A stretch of DNA of 6,365 bases from DATARH01 sp035604035 (GTDB taxonomy: Bacteria > Pseudomonadota > Alphaproteobacteria > ATCC43930 > CGMCC-115725). Positions 5,395 through 6,365 of this stretch are shown piece after piece. Location of the stretch: contig DATNJF010000016.1 in assembly GCA_035604035.1 (NCBI GenBank), forward strand, positions 1 through 6,365, written 5' to 3'. The notes below the pieces were generated by a model. It did not search any database. It saw only the letters and a list, made by a program, of their open reading frames with translations, and was not told the DNA's origin. Position 1 is the first letter of the stretch. Every line of letters starts with the position of its first letter. The position numbers were made by a program, and so were the translations under genes.

Positions 5395-6365
5395 GCGAAT
5401 TCCTGATGCCAGCGCTCGGCGCTGACATGGGGGCTGGAACCCTTGTCGAATGGCTGATTAAGCCGGGTGACCTGGTCAAGCGCGGCGACATCGTCGCCGT
5501 GGTTGAGACGCAAAAAGGCGCGATCGAGATCGAGACCTTCAACGAAGGCATGGTCTCCGAGTTGGTCGTCCCGGTCGGAACCAAGGTTCCGGTTGGCAGC
5601 CTGATCGCGCGCATCGGCGAGCCGAGTGAAGCTACGCCTGCGAAAGCGGCGCCGGCGAAAGCCGTCCCGCTCGCACCGCCTGTATCTCCACCATCTCTGC
5701 CCGCCGCCGCGCCGATGACGCCAGCGGGCCCCGCCCTGCATGCCGTCAAGATCACGCCGGCGGCCCGTCGCCGCGCCGCGGAGCTCAGTATCGATCCGGC
5801 GAGACTCTCGGGCACAGGGGTCGAGGGTGCGGTGACTGTCGCCGATGTCGAAGCGGCAGTCGCGCATCGCGCTGCCGCGCAGGCGCCGCCGGCCTCCACG
5901 CCAGCTCGCCGCATCGGCTTCGATCCTGCCGAAATGCGCAAGGCGATAGCCGCGGCCATGGGGCGGTCGAAGCGTGAGATACCGCATTACTACCTGAGCC
6001 ACACGATCGATTTCGGTGCGGTTCTAACCTGGCTCGCCGCCTTTAACGACGCGCAGCCGGTACCCAATCGGCTGCTACCGGCCGTTCTGCTGCTGAAGGC
6101 GAGCGCGCTGGCCTTGCGCGAAGTGCCGCAGCTTAATGGCACGTATGTGGATGGCGGCTTCCAGCCTGGCGCGGGCATCCATGTCGGCTGGGCGATATCG
6201 TTGCGCGGCGGCGGGCTGGTTGCGCCGGCGGTCCGCGATGCCGATACCCACTCGCTTACCGAGCTGATGGCGGTGATGCGCGATCTCGTCCAGCGCGCTC
6301 GCGCCGGCGGGTTGCGCAGCTCGGAGCTCGGGTCGGCGACCATCACGATCACCAGCCTTGGCGAT
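5391..6365 (+). CDS. pdhC: Dihydrolipoamide acyltransferase (E2), 3' truncated by window edge
   Basis: This frame is open from the GTG at 5391 to the window edge (325 codons, no stop). It encodes the E2 core that accepts the acyl group from E1 and transfers it to CoA. One lipoyl domain (about 1-78) has its predicted lipoylated Lys42 in VVETQKGAIEIE; the usual context is ETDK, so Asp is replaced by Gln. An Ala/Pro-rich swinging linker follows (about 79-117). A peripheral-subunit-binding domain, KITPAARRRAAEL to VTVADVEAA (120-156), docks E1 and/or E3. A second short linker leads to the catalytic acyltransferase domain from about 175 (MRKAIAAAM at 182-190, then PQLNG, GWAIS and GGLVAPAVRD). The catalytic HxxxDG motif and trimer-forming C-terminus lie beyond the window. 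The GTG is chosen because it overlaps the E1 beta stop by 4 bases and puts the lipoyl domain at residue 1. Acetyl transfer is likely but is inferred from the neighbours. Confidence 0.9.
   Translation, partial: MSEFLMPALGADMGAGTLVEWLIKPGDLVKRGDIVAVVETQKGAIEIETFNEGMVSELVVPVGTKVPVGSLIARIGEPSEATPAKAAPAKAVPLAPPVSPPSLPAAAPMTPAGPALHAVKITPAARRRAAELSIDPARLSGTGVEGAVTVADVEAAVAHRAAAQAPPASTPARRIGFDPAEMRKAIAAAMGRSKREIPHYYLSHTIDFGAVLTWLAAFNDAQPVPNRLLPAVLLLKASALALREVPQLNGTYVDGGFQPGAGIHVGWAISLRGGGLVAPAVRDADTHSLTELMAVMRDLVQRARAGGLRSSELGSATITITSLGD

Noticed and set aside
5054..6002. Minus-strand open frames of 301 and 230 codons antisense to the E1 beta end and E2
   Set aside because: Low-complexity Ala/Gly/Arg translations arise from the complement of the Ala/Pro-rich E2 linker. 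The plus strand encodes complete lipoyl and subunit-binding domains.

Overview
The window reads as chromosomal DNA from a high-GC, probably alphaproteobacterial organism. This is inferred from the strong G/C bias at third codon positions, the style of the E1/E2 proteins, a CBS-domain gene next to a DUF2934 gene, and FNR/FixK-type boxes. No rRNA, tRNA, CRISPR array, transposase or other mobile element was seen, and the species cannot be named from this sequence.

Layout. Positions 1-512 (+) hold the 3' end of a luciferase-like flavin-dependent monooxygenase gene. It converges on a small minus-strand stress-type block: a two-CBS-domain protein (1047 down to 628), preceded by a DUF2934 protein (1329 down to 1153). 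The 1330-1649 interval is a divergent regulatory region. It carries a perfect FNR/FixK palindrome (1538-1551) and a second, one-mismatch copy (1571-1584), with centres exactly 33 bp apart. Rightward from it runs a tight four-gene operon: acetate-CoA ligase (TTG start at 1650, stop at 3410), 2-oxoacid dehydrogenase E1 alpha (3407-4393), E1 beta (4390-5394) and a lipoyl E2 acyltransferase (GTG start at 5391). The E2 gene runs off the right edge before its catalytic HxxxDG motif. All three junctions are 4-base stop/start overlaps, so translation is probably coupled.

How the genes fit together. The ligase turns acetate, ATP and CoA into acetyl-CoA. The E1/E2 genes encode most of a pyruvate dehydrogenase-like (or possibly acetoin dehydrogenase-like) complex, which also yields acetyl-CoA. 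No E3 is visible; it may lie downstream or be shared with another complex. With FNR/FixK boxes between this operon and the CBS/DUF2934 genes, the most economical reading is an oxygen- or redox-responsive acetyl-CoA supply module divergent from small stress/energy-sensing genes. The family assignments are strong. The regulatory reading and the exact substrate of the dehydrogenase are inferences.
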